Positions 45,330-54,600 of a stretch of DNA of 64,000 nucleotides are shown in pieces (the stretch's first letter is position 1; each line of letters starts with the position of its first letter). The notes below the pieces were generated by a model, which saw only the letters and a list, made by a program, of their open reading frames with translations, ran no database searches and had not been told where the DNA came from. Where the stretch lies: assembly GCA_000027065.2 (NCBI GenBank), contig FN543094.1, positions 62,001-126,000 of the forward strand, in the 5' to 3' direction. Source of the stretch: Cronobacter turicensis z3032 (GTDB lineage: Bacteria > Pseudomonadota > Gammaproteobacteria > Enterobacterales > Enterobacteriaceae). A program made the translations under genes and the position numbers.

Positions 45330-46298
45330 TCAGGAAAGATGCTTCTTCAGAATGCTTTCAATAGCGCTGTCGAGTTCGTCCTGAATATCGCGTGAAAGAC
45401 GATTAAACTCGTAGCTGAACAGGCGGCCTTTGGTGCGCTTACGGGCAAAGCGATCTTTATCTGAAAAACGCCAGAGCGGGGAGATAACCGCTTTATCTTT
45501 CGGACCTGGTGACGTGAGCAGTTCCCCTTCACGGGCAATGATACGCACGATGCGGTTTTTGACTTCGTCTTCGGCCAGATCCGTTTCTGACAGCACAATA
45601 TCCACTTCGCTGGTAATGGAATCGGTCAGCGTTTTCAGGGCGACCTCATTCTTCAGCAACGTTTCTTCGACACTGTTCAGCGTCTTGTAGTCGCTGAAGG
45701 TCAGCTCGGACTGAACCGGGAAGAACGCCAGCAGTTCAGCCGATACCGACGCGGCCTGTAGCGCGCGAGTGACTTTAGCCTGCGACAGCCCTTCCTGCTC
45801 GGCTATCTCTTTCTGGTTAAGCCCGGCGTTTTTCAGCGCCATCAGGCGCAGCCCAATCTCACGAATGTTGTGCTCTTTCGCGGTCTGGATATCTTTGGCA
45901 AGCTTGCGGGCTTCTTCTGACGTCAGCGCGGCTTCAGTCACCAGCACGGTCAGGCCGGTATGACAGATAAGCGCCGCCGCACGACGGCGGGAGCCATCCA
46001 GAATTTCAATGCAATCGCCCGCTTTCACGCCAATTGCCGGGAAGAACTGCTGGAATTTCAGCGTACGGGTAATATCCCGCAGGGATTCCGGTGTGAGCGC
46101 AGACTGATCGCGCCCGTTGGTTTCCTGGCGCACAAAGGTTTTTTCCGCCACGTCCGCTGGCGCGACGGTTTCCAGCCTGAACGTCGCTTTACGGCCGGAA
46201 TTGAGCACAAACACCGAGGTAAACGTTTCGGCATCCGTGCTCTCTTTAAACGGGGCGTGGGTGAGTGTACGGCCAATGGTGACTCTTTTTGTGCTCAT
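45330..46298 (-). CDS. parB: P1-type partition protein ParB
   Basis: A 322-residue centromere-binding protein of the P1/P7 ParB family. It has the ParB/Srx-like arginine motif LDGSRRRAAALI near residues 105-116, the HTH NQKEIAEQEGLSQAKVTRALQ near 170, and a C-terminal dimer domain (DKDRFARKRTKGRLFSYEFNRL), each closely like P1 ParB. It lies 7 bases downstream of parA and its binding sites follow it. Confidence 0.94.
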   Translation of the reverse strand: MSTKRVTIGRTLTHAPFKESTDAETFTSVFVLNSGRKATFRLETVAPADVAEKTFVRQETNGRDQSALTPESLRDITRTLKFQQFFPAIGVKAGDCIEILDGSRRRAAALICHTGLTVLVTEAALTSEEARKLAKDIQTAKEHNIREIGLRLMALKNAGLNQKEIAEQEGLSQAKVTRALQAASVSAELLAFFPVQSELTFSDYKTLNSVEETLLKNEVALKTLTDSITSEVDIVLSETDLAEDEVKNRIVRIIAREGELLTSPGPKDKAVISPLWRFSDKDRFARKRTKGRLFSYEFNRLSRDIQDELDSAIESILKKHLS

Positions 46299-46305
46299 AG
46301 TATTC

Positions 46306-47505
46306 TCAGCTCATACGAATGAATTCAATGCGATCGAAAACCGCTTTGGCAAAGTCTTCGGCGGCGGCGCGCGCATTCTTCAGCGCCTCGCTGCTCCCGA
46401 TATAAGTGGCAGGATTTGCGGAAATCACGGTATCAAACGACTCTCCGCAGCGCTCAAAGCCGTCCAGACGGGGCAGGGCGACATCCAGCATATCGCCGCC
46501 GAAAATCTCCTTGGCGAGGCTGTGGCAGAGCTTGTGATCGGCTTTGTTGAGCAGCTTCGACATGAAGCCGATATTTTTCTGCAGCCGCACCCGGCAGCCG
46601 GACTCTTCAATCAGGGCGATAAGCTCCGGCAGACGCGTCAGGTATTTGAGCGTGGAGTGGAAATCCACCTGCGCGGGCGGCACCGGCGTGAAGAGGACGT
46701 CCGAGGCAGCGATAGCGTTCATCAGGAAGGCATCCAGATGCGGGCCGCTGTCGACAAAAATAAAGTCGTAGTCTCCGGCGATTTTATCGATGATATTCTG
46801 GCGCAGTACGCCATAAATACTGGCGCCCGGCAGATGCTCCGCGCAGAGCTCTTCCCAGCGTGATGCGATAAAGGCGTCTTCAATAGAGGCCGGCATGACA
46901 TCCACGCCCGGCACAATCGACGGCACGATGAACTCTTCCAGCAGCTCTTCACGCGACACGTTCTGCAGCATGGCCTGCGCGCTGGTGGTATCGACAGTGC
47001 CGACAGCGCGGGTGTGGTTAAGAAACATAGTGGCGGAAGATTGCGGATCGAGATCGACCACCAGAATACGCAAGTCTTCAAACAGCAGGTGAGGGTGTAC
47101 GCGCAGCGCATGAGCAAGCGAAACGGTGGAAACCGTTTTGGAGACGCCGCCTTTCAGGTTTCCGACGAAAATGGTAAATGCCTCATCATGACGATCGCGG
47201 TATTTAGGTACGCCGCGGTGATGATAAAGATCGATAATATTCTGAACGGACATCGCATATTTGGTGGAAGAGCCTGCTGCACGTTTATCAAAAACGTAAC
47301 CGTTCGCTTCCATTTCACTGACGGCGTAGTCGACGCTGGCGCGGGTCAGCCGCGGAAGTTTGGCGAGCGCCGCTTTGGCGTAGACCTGATAAAAGGTGTT
47401 TTCCTGAAGCTCATCTTTCTGATGCTGGATCTGTTCCGTCAGGCCCAGAAGCATTCTTTCTGAACGTTCGGCAACTTTCGTCAACTGCTGCTCATTATCC
47501 ATCAT
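46306..47505 (-). CDS. parA: P1-type partition ATPase ParA
   Basis: A 399-residue type Ia partition ATPase. The N-terminal DNA-binding region (TRASVDYAVSEMEANGYVFDKR) lets ParA repress its own operon; the deviant Walker A motif is in LKGGVSKTVSTVS, Walker B in ILVVDLDPQSS, and the switch region in FVDSGPHLD. The sequence closely follows P1 ParA throughout. The ATG at 47505 is preferred over GTG at 47514 by comparison with P1 ParA. First gene of parAB, divergent from repA across the origin. Confidence 0.94.
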   Translation of the reverse strand: MMDNEQQLTKVAERSERMLLGLTEQIQHQKDELQENTFYQVYAKAALAKLPRLTRASVDYAVSEMEANGYVFDKRAAGSSTKYAMSVQNIIDLYHHRGVPKYRDRHDEAFTIFVGNLKGGVSKTVSTVSLAHALRVHPHLLFEDLRILVVDLDPQSSATMFLNHTRAVGTVDTTSAQAMLQNVSREELLEEFIVPSIVPGVDVMPASIEDAFIASRWEELCAEHLPGASIYGVLRQNIIDKIAGDYDFIFVDSGPHLDAFLMNAIAASDVLFTPVPPAQVDFHSTLKYLTRLPELIALIEESGCRVRLQKNIGFMSKLLNKADHKLCHSLAKEIFGGDMLDVALPRLDGFERCGESFDTVISANPATYIGSSEALKNARAAAEDFAKAVFDRIEFIRMS

Positions 47506-47653
47506 AAAACTCACTGTATGCAGGATTTATTGATTTAGACGAAAATACAGCATAAAAGCCAGACGGTAAACATAAATGTGATAGCGATGTGCGCGTGCTC
47601 AAATTGCTGATGTTATAAGACGTTACTGCTAAAGCTCGCAGCGCTCACCGCAA

Positions 47654-47680
47654 AAACGAACGCGCGTCAGCCGTTCGTTT
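47654..47680. repeat. Inverted repeat upstream of parA
   Basis: AAACGAACG CGCGTCAGC CGTTCGTTT, a 9-base perfect stem and 9-base spacer, about 150 bases before parA. On the minus strand a T5 tract follows. It could be a ParA operator or a terminator protecting parA from read-through. Confidence 0.45.
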
Positions 47681-47737
47681 GAGGAAGCGCAAAAGAGCGG
47701 AGTTCAATCAGGGCGGGAGATGCGTTGTTTCTGAAGG

Positions 47738-47830
47738 TTATCCACAGGCCAGATCAAAGTTTTCGATCCCAAAGAGATCCCTGATATGATCCTTAAAGAT
47801 CCCTTTCCTGAATTTCTTATGTGGATCATG
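47738..47830. promoter_or_regulatory. Candidate replication origin: DnaA box and GATC cluster
   Basis: A perfect DnaA box TTATCCACA (47738-47746) is followed by GATC sites at 47752, 47765, 47776, 47788, 47798 and 47824, several of them in the form GATCC(C/T), in an AT-rich stretch. The layout resembles P1 oriR, where Dam-site repeats form the melting region. The iteron array begins right after it at 47846. Confidence 0.6.
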
Positions 47831-47845
47831 AAGTTGCAGCACTTT

Positions 47846-48320
47846 ATAACCACTATGGCGAGCAGATCATCCACTGAAGCGAGCCGTATATCCACTATAG
47901 TGAGTCGCATAACGGCTGAAGAGAGTACCGTGTATCCACTGTAGTGAGCAAAGTCCCTGGGTTGTTGTTATCGATCATTGCATGATAACCCTCTGTCACA
48001 GAAAGCCTTTTCCGGGTATCCGGTAAAGTTATCAATGCGCATCAACACGCTTATTCACACCCACTGAGCCTTTTTTTACTGCCTGACCAATCACTGTAAC
48101 AGATTAACGCACTTGCACAGGCGTTCCGGATATCCACCAGGGTGAGTTACGTGCAGGATCCTGTATCAGTATCCCGTAAAACAACCACTGCAGAGAGTAA
48201 ATAACCACTGTAGCGAGTAAACATCCACTGTGGAGAGTAATTGGCACGTATAAGCATGTGACATAACCACTATGGTGAGTGATACTCTCACTGGCGAAGA
48301 TAATAACCACTATAGTGAGT
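47846..48320 (+). repeat. RepFIB iterons upstream of repA
   Basis: Direct repeats of (A/T)CCACTNTAGNGAGT type. Clear copies begin at 48183, 48203, 48223, 48265 and 48305 (AACCACTATAGTGAGT), with spacings of 20, 20, 42 and 40 bases, so on one helix face. Others start at 47846, 47869, 47890, 47934 and 48132 and are more divergent. These should bind the initiator for origin activation and autoregulation. Confidence 0.88.
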
Positions 48321-48353
48321 AAGCACCGGCATTCAGGACAGGAGAACCCGCAC

Positions 48354-49367
48354 GTGGCCGATGAAGAGAGCATCAATATCAACGACGCCTTCAGTGAACT
48401 GGACCGTAAAACCGGCGAGGTGGTCACGCTGGTTCCCAACCGTAACAACACGGTGCAGCCGGTCGCGCTGATGCGCCTTGGCCTGTTTGTACCGACGCTG
48501 AAGTCCACCGCCCGCGGCCGAAAAGGCCAGATGTCCTCAATGGACGTGACGGAAGAGCTTAAGCAGCTTTCGCTGGTAAAATCGGAAGGCTACGAAAATA
48601 TCAAGATAACCGGCGCCCGTCTGGACATGGACAATGATTTTAAAACCTGGGTCGGGATCATTCATGCCTTCGCCAAATATAATGTCCTTGGCGACAGCGT
48701 CACGCTGCCTTTTGTGGAGTTCGTGAAGCTGTGCGGTATTCCTTCGGCCCGTTCATCTGCAAAGCTCCGTAAGCGACTTGATGCCTCGCTGACCCGTATC
48801 GCCACCAACACCATCTCCTTCAGTAACAAAGAAGGAGAGTACTACGTCACGCACCTTGTGCAGTCTGCCAAGTACAGCGCCAAAAAGGATGAGGTGACGC
48901 TGCAGGCCGATCCAAAAATCTTCGAGCTCTATCAGTTCGACAAGAAAGTCCTGCTGCAGCTGCGCGCCATTAATGAACTGTCGCGTAAAGAATCCGCGCA
49001 GGCGCTGTATACGTTTATTGAAAGCCTGCCGCCCAACCCCGCCCCGATCTCGCTTGCCCGTCTGCGCGCACGTCTGAATCTTACGTCCCGCACCATCACG
49101 CAAAACTCCACGGTGCGTAAAGCCATGGAGCAGCTCAAAGAGATCGGTTATCTGGATTACACCGAAATCAAACGCGGGCGGGTGGTGTACTTTCATATCC
49201 ACTACAGAAGGCCAAAACTTCGACCACAAAGCCTGCCTGGCGCGCTGCCAGCCGGTGAAGAGTTACCGGTAGAAAACAGCGTCGTAGCGGAAGAGCAGGG
49301 CGAAATGGTGATGCTGACCAAAGAAGAGCTGGCATTGCTGGAAAAAATCCGCAAGGGCCAGATCTGA
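48354..49367 (+). CDS. repA: RepFIB-family replication initiator
   Basis: A 337-residue initiator of the IncFIB/P7 type, with two winged-helix domains. Conserved stretches: NNTVQPVALMRLGLFVPTLK, ITGARLDMDNDFKTWVGIIH, LPFVEFVKLCGIPS, LFELYQFDKKVLLQL-type block, SAQALYTFIESLPPNPAPISL, and MEQLKEIGYLDYTEIKRGR, given as short family markers. GTG at 48354 is chosen as the start because CAGGAG (48339-48344) is 9 bases ahead; the in-frame ATG at 48279 lies inside the iterons. Iterons on both sides are typical of RepFIB. It binds the repeats, recruits host DnaA/DnaB and represses itself. Confidence 0.9.
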   Translation: MADEESININDAFSELDRKTGEVVTLVPNRNNTVQPVALMRLGLFVPTLKSTARGRKGQMSSMDVTEELKQLSLVKSEGYENIKITGARLDMDNDFKTWVGIIHAFAKYNVLGDSVTLPFVEFVKLCGIPSARSSAKLRKRLDASLTRIATNTISFSNKEGEYYVTHLVQSAKYSAKKDEVTLQADPKIFELYQFDKKVLLQLRAINELSRKESAQALYTFIESLPPNPAPISLARLRARLNLTSRTITQNSTVRKAMEQLKEIGYLDYTEIKRGRVVYFHIHYRRPKLRPQSLPGALPAGEELPVENSVVAEEQGEMVMLTKEELALLEKIRKGQI

Positions 49368-49369
49368 AC

Positions 49370-49496
49370 AACCACTGTAGGGAGCAGTGCGTAGTGCCGT
49401 TTCGCTACCCTACTCACTACAGTGGATTCTACTCTCTGTAGTGGATGCTTCGCTCCATAGTGGATGTTTTGCCGTTATGCACTCTCCATAGTGGAT
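49370..49496. repeat. RepFIB iterons downstream of repA
   Basis: One direct copy (AACCACTGTAGGGAGC, 49370-49385) and four inverted copies at 49412-49427, 49431-49446, 49452-49465 and 49481-49496. RepFIB replicons carry such a second cluster, important for incompatibility and copy control. Confidence 0.85.
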
Positions 49497-49546
49497 ACCC
49501 TTCCTGCTCTGCGTCAGAGATCTCGCATTACTGTTAAAACTCTGGC

Positions 49547-49840
49547 GATTTCACCATGAAATCTCATCATGTAATCCTGTATAAACAGCAAGTTAGCCGG
49601 GGATCAGGGCGGCGAGCATGAGAAATTTCACTTACCGCTGACCTTGCAGCGGATTGCCCCGGTTTGCATCAAGTGGGTTTCTTTAGTGGCTGCTTTCACT
49701 TAAAAAGCCCGTTTCACTGGTTATGGAAAACGCATTAAAAGTCCATTTCAACATTAATCCTCTTTATAACCACAACTCTCGCTGTTTTATTCTGGCCACT
49801 ACCGCCGGTTTCACTCTGGGCCTGTTCTTATTTTTCTTTT
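49547..49840. promoter_or_regulatory. Second cluster of ParB-type boxes
   Basis: GATTTCACCATGAAATC (49547-49563) differs by one base from the best parS palindrome near parB. AAATTTCAC follows at 49623-49631, and more TTTCAC/ATTTCA boxes are scattered to about 49820. The 49497-49981 stretch has no gene other than the TpsB start region, so a second ParB-loading or spreading zone is possible. Confidence 0.5.
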
Positions 49841-49981
49841 ATTCAAATTAACACGCGGCCCGCAAAGAATATATCTTTGTGAATGAATGTAATTAACTAT
49901 TACTATAAGAAAAACCTTAAAACCATTCGCGAAATAACGCCGTGTTATTCCGCTAACTTTTACATTTCAAAGGTCAACCGG

Positions 49982-51646
49982 ATGACTGCCCGCATTTATT
50001 ATGGATTATTACTGGCGCTGCTATTCCCTTCTGCCTTTGCGGCGCCACTTTCTCCTGCCGATCGCGATGCCATCCGCCAGCAACAGGAACAGCTGTTATT
50101 ACAGGGTCAGCAGCAGCGTGAGGAGTTACAGCGCAGCACGCCGCTGCCCCGCGCTGAAGCGCCTGTAATACCTGCCCCGTCATCCGGCCCGTGTTTTACC
50201 ATTCGTACCATTACTTATTCCGGCGCCACGCTGTTAAGCGCGCGTGAGCAGGCGAAATTATCGCGCCCCTGGCTGAATCAGTGCCTCGATATGCCGCGTA
50301 TTACGAAGCTGTTAAATAGCGTATCGGACTGGTATCTGAGTCGTGGGTATATTACCAGCCGCGCGTTTCTCACCGAGCAGGATCTCTCGCGGGGCGAATT
50401 ACACATCGTCGTGCTGGAAGGAAAGCTGCGTCAGATCCGCCTCGAAAACAAAACGCCGCTGATGCTGAAAATGGCGTTTCCGGGGCTTGAAGGGAAAATC
50501 CTGAACCTGCGCGATATTGAGCAGGGGATGGAGCAGATCAATCGCCTGCGCGCCACGCCGGTACAAATCGATATTCTGCCGGACAGCGCCCCCGGCTGGT
50601 CGGTGGTCAATCTGACTGCCACGCCAGAGTTTCCGCTACGCGCCACGGTGAGTTTCGATAACAGCGGCCAGAAGAGCACCGGCACCGGGCAGCTTAATGG
50701 CTCGCTCACCGGTAATAATCTGCTGGGGCTCGCCGATCAGTGGTTTGTCAGCGGCGGGCGCAGCAGCGATTTCGCGACCGCGTATAACGCCCGCAGCCTG
50801 CAGGCGGGCGTTAGTATCCCGTGGGGCTACAGCCTGCTGGATTACAGCTACAGCTGGAGCGACTACCGCTCGACGCTCGATAACCAGGGCTTTATGTGGA
50901 TCTCCACCGGCGACAGCGAAACGCACCGTCTTACTCTTTCCCGCGTGGTGTTCCGCAACGGCGATATCAAAACCGCGCTTACCGCGGGCGTCACACGGCG
51001 CGAAAGTCACAACTGGCTTAATAATGCCCTGCTCGCCAGCAGCAGTCGCAAGCTCTCCAGCCTGACGCTCGGCGTTAACCACACCCAGAAAACCGGCGGC
51101 GGCGTGGCAACATTCAACCCGGCCTTCAGCCGCGGCATGCCCTGGTTCGACAGCGAAACCGATGAGACCAAAACCGGTTACGAACCAAAAGCGCAGTTTC
51201 GTAAATGGAGCCTCAGCGCCAGCTGGCAGCGCCCGCTCTCGCAGGATCTGTGGTGGCTCACCAGCGCGTACGGCCAGTGGTCGCCGGATCGCCTCTATGG
51301 CGCCGAACGCCTGACGCTTGGCGGCGAAAGCTCGGTACGCGGCTTTAAAGAGCAATATTTGTCCGGCGACAACGGCGGCTACTGGCGTAACGAACTCAAC
51401 TACACGCTGGCAACGCTGCCGGTGCTCGGCCAGATCAGCGCCACGGCGGCGCTGGATGGCGGCTGGCTCGCCAGAGATAAACTCGACCGCTACGCCTCCG
51501 GCACGCTGTGGGGTGCCGCCATCGGGGTTGGCAGCGCAGGGCGCTGGTTCGCCAGTCAGCTTACCGTCGGCACGCCGTTACAGTACCCGGACTGGCTGGG
51601 GCCGGACCACTTTACCGTTAACTACCGCATCGCATTCACGCTTTAA
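49982..51646 (+). CDS. fhaC: TpsB outer-membrane transporter (FhaC/CdiB/ShlB family)
   Basis: A 554-residue two-partner-secretion transporter for the adhesin encoded next. The ATG at 49982 is preferred over an upstream one at 49883, since the signal peptide (RIYYGLLLALLFPSAFAA) starts there and AAAGG lies 9 bases before it. A glutamine-rich N-terminal helix (RQQQEQLLLQGQQQREEL) is the plug helix; POTRA domains follow (CFTIRTITYSG; GYITSRAFLTEQDLSRGEL), then a 16-strand barrel with the conserved LGGESSVRGFKEQY loop and C-terminal IAFTL. The tpsA gene starts 13 bases later. Confidence 0.93.
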   Translation: MTARIYYGLLLALLFPSAFAAPLSPADRDAIRQQQEQLLLQGQQQREELQRSTPLPRAEAPVIPAPSSGPCFTIRTITYSGATLLSAREQAKLSRPWLNQCLDMPRITKLLNSVSDWYLSRGYITSRAFLTEQDLSRGELHIVVLEGKLRQIRLENKTPLMLKMAFPGLEGKILNLRDIEQGMEQINRLRATPVQIDILPDSAPGWSVVNLTATPEFPLRATVSFDNSGQKSTGTGQLNGSLTGNNLLGLADQWFVSGGRSSDFATAYNARSLQAGVSIPWGYSLLDYSYSWSDYRSTLDNQGFMWISTGDSETHRLTLSRVVFRNGDIKTALTAGVTRRESHNWLNNALLASSSRKLSSLTLGVNHTQKTGGGVATFNPAFSRGMPWFDSETDETKTGYEPKAQFRKWSLSASWQRPLSQDLWWLTSAYGQWSPDRLYGAERLTLGGESSVRGFKEQYLSGDNGGYWRNELNYTLATLPVLGQISATAALDGGWLARDKLDRYASGTLWGAAIGVGSAGRWFASQLTVGTPLQYPDWLGPDHFTVNYRIAFTL

Positions 51647-51659
51647 GAGGCTTCAGGTC

Positions 51660-54600
51660 ATGGATACCCGTCAACCGCCCGTGCGTTTTTCCGCTCGTCT
51701 GCTGAGCTACCTCATTATTTCCCTGCTGGTCTGGCAGCCCGTGGCGCCAGCTTTTGCAGCGGCCATGACGCCCACAGGCCCCACGGCGATGGATAAAGCA
51801 GGTAACGGCGTGCCGGTGGTGAACATCGCGAAGCCCAACGCGGCGGGGATCTCCCATAACCAGTTCAAAGACTATAACGTCGGCCAGGAGGGGGTCATTC
51901 TCAATAACGCCACCGGGCAGCTGAACAAGACCCAGCTCGGCGGGCTTATCCAGAACAACCCGAACCTGAAAGCAGGCCTGGAAGCGCGCGGTATCATTAA
52001 CGAAGTGACGGGCGGCAGCCGTTCGCAGCTCAACGGCTACACCGAGGTGGCGGGTAAAGCCGCGAACGTCATGGTGGCGAACCCGTATGGCATTACCTGT
52101 AACGGTTGCGGCTTTATCAACACACCGAACGTCACGCTGACCACCGGCAAGCCGGTGCTCGACGCCGCAGGCAATCTCTCCGCGCTGGAGGTCACCCGCG
52201 GCACCATCACCGTGGAAGGCAAAGGGCTTGATGCCAGCCAGAGCGACGCGCTGTCGATTATCTCCCGCGCCACCGAAGTGAACGCGGCGATCCACGCGCG
52301 CGATTTGAACGTGACGGCGGGCGCGAACCGCGTTAACGCAGACGGCAGCCGCACCGCGATGGCCGGTGAAGGCAATGCCCCTCTGGTGGCGGTCGATACC
52401 GGCGCGCTCGGCGGCATGTACGCCAACCGCATTCGACTGGTGTCCGGTGATAAGGGAGTGGGCGTTAACCTTGGCAACCTCAATGCGCGCCAGGGCGATA
52501 TCACGCTCGACGCCAGCGGCAAACTGACGGTCAAAAACAGCCTGGCGAGCGGCAACCTGACGGCGAAAGGCGACAACGTCACGCTCATGGGCGAGCATAA
52601 AACCGGCGGTACGCTGGCGGTCAGCAGCCGCGGTAATGTGGCGCTGGATCACGCAGCGCTCGCAAGCGACAGCGCCATGACGCTTGCCGCCGATGGCACG
52701 CTCTCCGCCAGCGCCAGTACGCTCACCAGCGGCCAGAGCCAGGCGCTGAACGGCAAAGCCGTCACGCTGGATAACAATAGCCGTCTTGACGCTAAACGTG
52801 ACGTCACCCTCACCGGCGGCGCGCTCGCGAGCCAGGCGCAAATCAACGCCGGCGGCAACGCGCAGATAGCAGGCGACAGCCTCACCAACAGCGGGCAGAT
52901 TGCCGCCACGGGGCGCCTCGATACCCGAACCACCCGCCTGAATAACCGCGGAACGCTGCAGGGCAACGGCGTAACGGTTGACAGCGATGCCGTGACCAAC
53001 AGCGGGGTGCTGCAGAGCGCGTCGGCACTGACGCTGAAAGGCAAAACGCTCGATCAACAGGGCACCGTCAGCGCGCGCGGCGATGCCACCCTTAACTTTA
53101 CAGACAGCCTGCGCAACGGGACCAACGGGAAAATCCTGACGGAGGGCACACTCGCGGCCAACACCGGCGAGCTTGAGCAGAACGGCACGCTTTCCGGCAC
53201 AAAACGCCTCGATATACAGGCTCAACAGGTTACCTCCGGCAAGGGAGCGCTCACTACAAGCCAGGGCGATATTCGTCTTGATGCGGTCGGTAAAGCGGAT
53301 CTCAACGGCCAGACGATCGCGGCGGGTAACCTGACGCTGACCGGTGACGCCGTCACCACGCAGCAGGACGCGCAGCTGCAAAGCGGTCGCGATCTCGCCA
53401 TTAGCGCCCATGACGCGACGCTTGACGGCACGCATGCGGCAAAGGGCGCGCTGAACGTCACGGCGCAGCGCCTGAGCCACGGCGGTAAATCTGACTCGGT
53501 CGCGACCACTTTTCAGGGCGATGAGTCTCTTAACAACAGCGGCACGCTGACGGGCGACGCGCTGACGCTGCGCGGTAAACAAATCACTAACCGCGGCCTT
53601 CTGAAAGGCAGTGGCGCGCTTAATCTCTCAACCGATCGCCTCGATAATCTCGCGGGCGGCACGCTGTACAGCCCGGCCAGCCTGAACCTTGCCGTTCCGA
53701 CGCTCAACAACCAGGGGCAAATCACCACCGATGGCGATCTGACGCTGCGCGGCGCGCAGCTGACGAACGGCGGACTGTTACAGAGCCATCGCGCGCTCGA
53801 TATGGCTTACGACAGTTTCGATAACCTCTCCGGCGGTACGCTGTACAGCGCCCGCAATCTGCATCTGACCCTCCCGGCGTTCACCAATCAGGGTCTGATC
53901 AGCACCGACGGCGATCTCTCATTGCGCGGCCAGTCGCTGGTAAACAGCGGCGAGATTAACGGGGTGAATCTCAGCGGCGATATCGCGTCGCTGAACAATA
54001 CTGGCCGCCTGCTGGCGGATAACGCGCTTACGCTGAATACCGGCACGCTCAGCTCCGGCGGCACGCTGGCGGCAGAGCAGGTGACGATCGCCGCAGATCA
54101 ACTGCAAAACCAGGGGCTGGTGCAGGGCAACCGCGCGCTGAACGTGACAGCGGGTGACACCGACAACCAGGGCGCGCTGCGCACCGGCGGTACGCTGGCG
54201 CTGGACGGGGGCACGCTCACCAACGGCGGCGAGCTTAGCGCCACGGCGCTGCTGCTGTCGCTGGCGAAACACGCTGATAACCGCGGCAAACTGGTCGCGA
54301 CCGACGCGCTGCACCTTACCACGCCGGCGTTCACCAACACCGGCACGCTGGCGGCCGCCACGCTCGATCTCGACAGCGCCGCCGTCACCAACAGCGGCGC
54401 GTTGCAGGCGACCGGCGATGTATCCGCGCACGGTAAAAAGTTTGATAACCAGCAGGGCGGGGTGGTGCTCGCGGGCGGCGCGCTTGCGCTGGATCAGGAC
54501 ACGCTCAGCAACGCCGGGCTGTTACAGGGCGACACGCTCGCGGTCGCCGCGCAGGACTGGCGCAACGAGGGCAACGCGCTCGGGCAAAACGGCGTCACCG

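Noticed and set aside
51318..51659. Upstream extension of the fhaB frame inside the TpsB gene
   Set aside because: The signal peptide begins at the ATG at 51660 with its own AGAGG site; the upstream open frame is a GC-rich coincidence overlapping tpsB.
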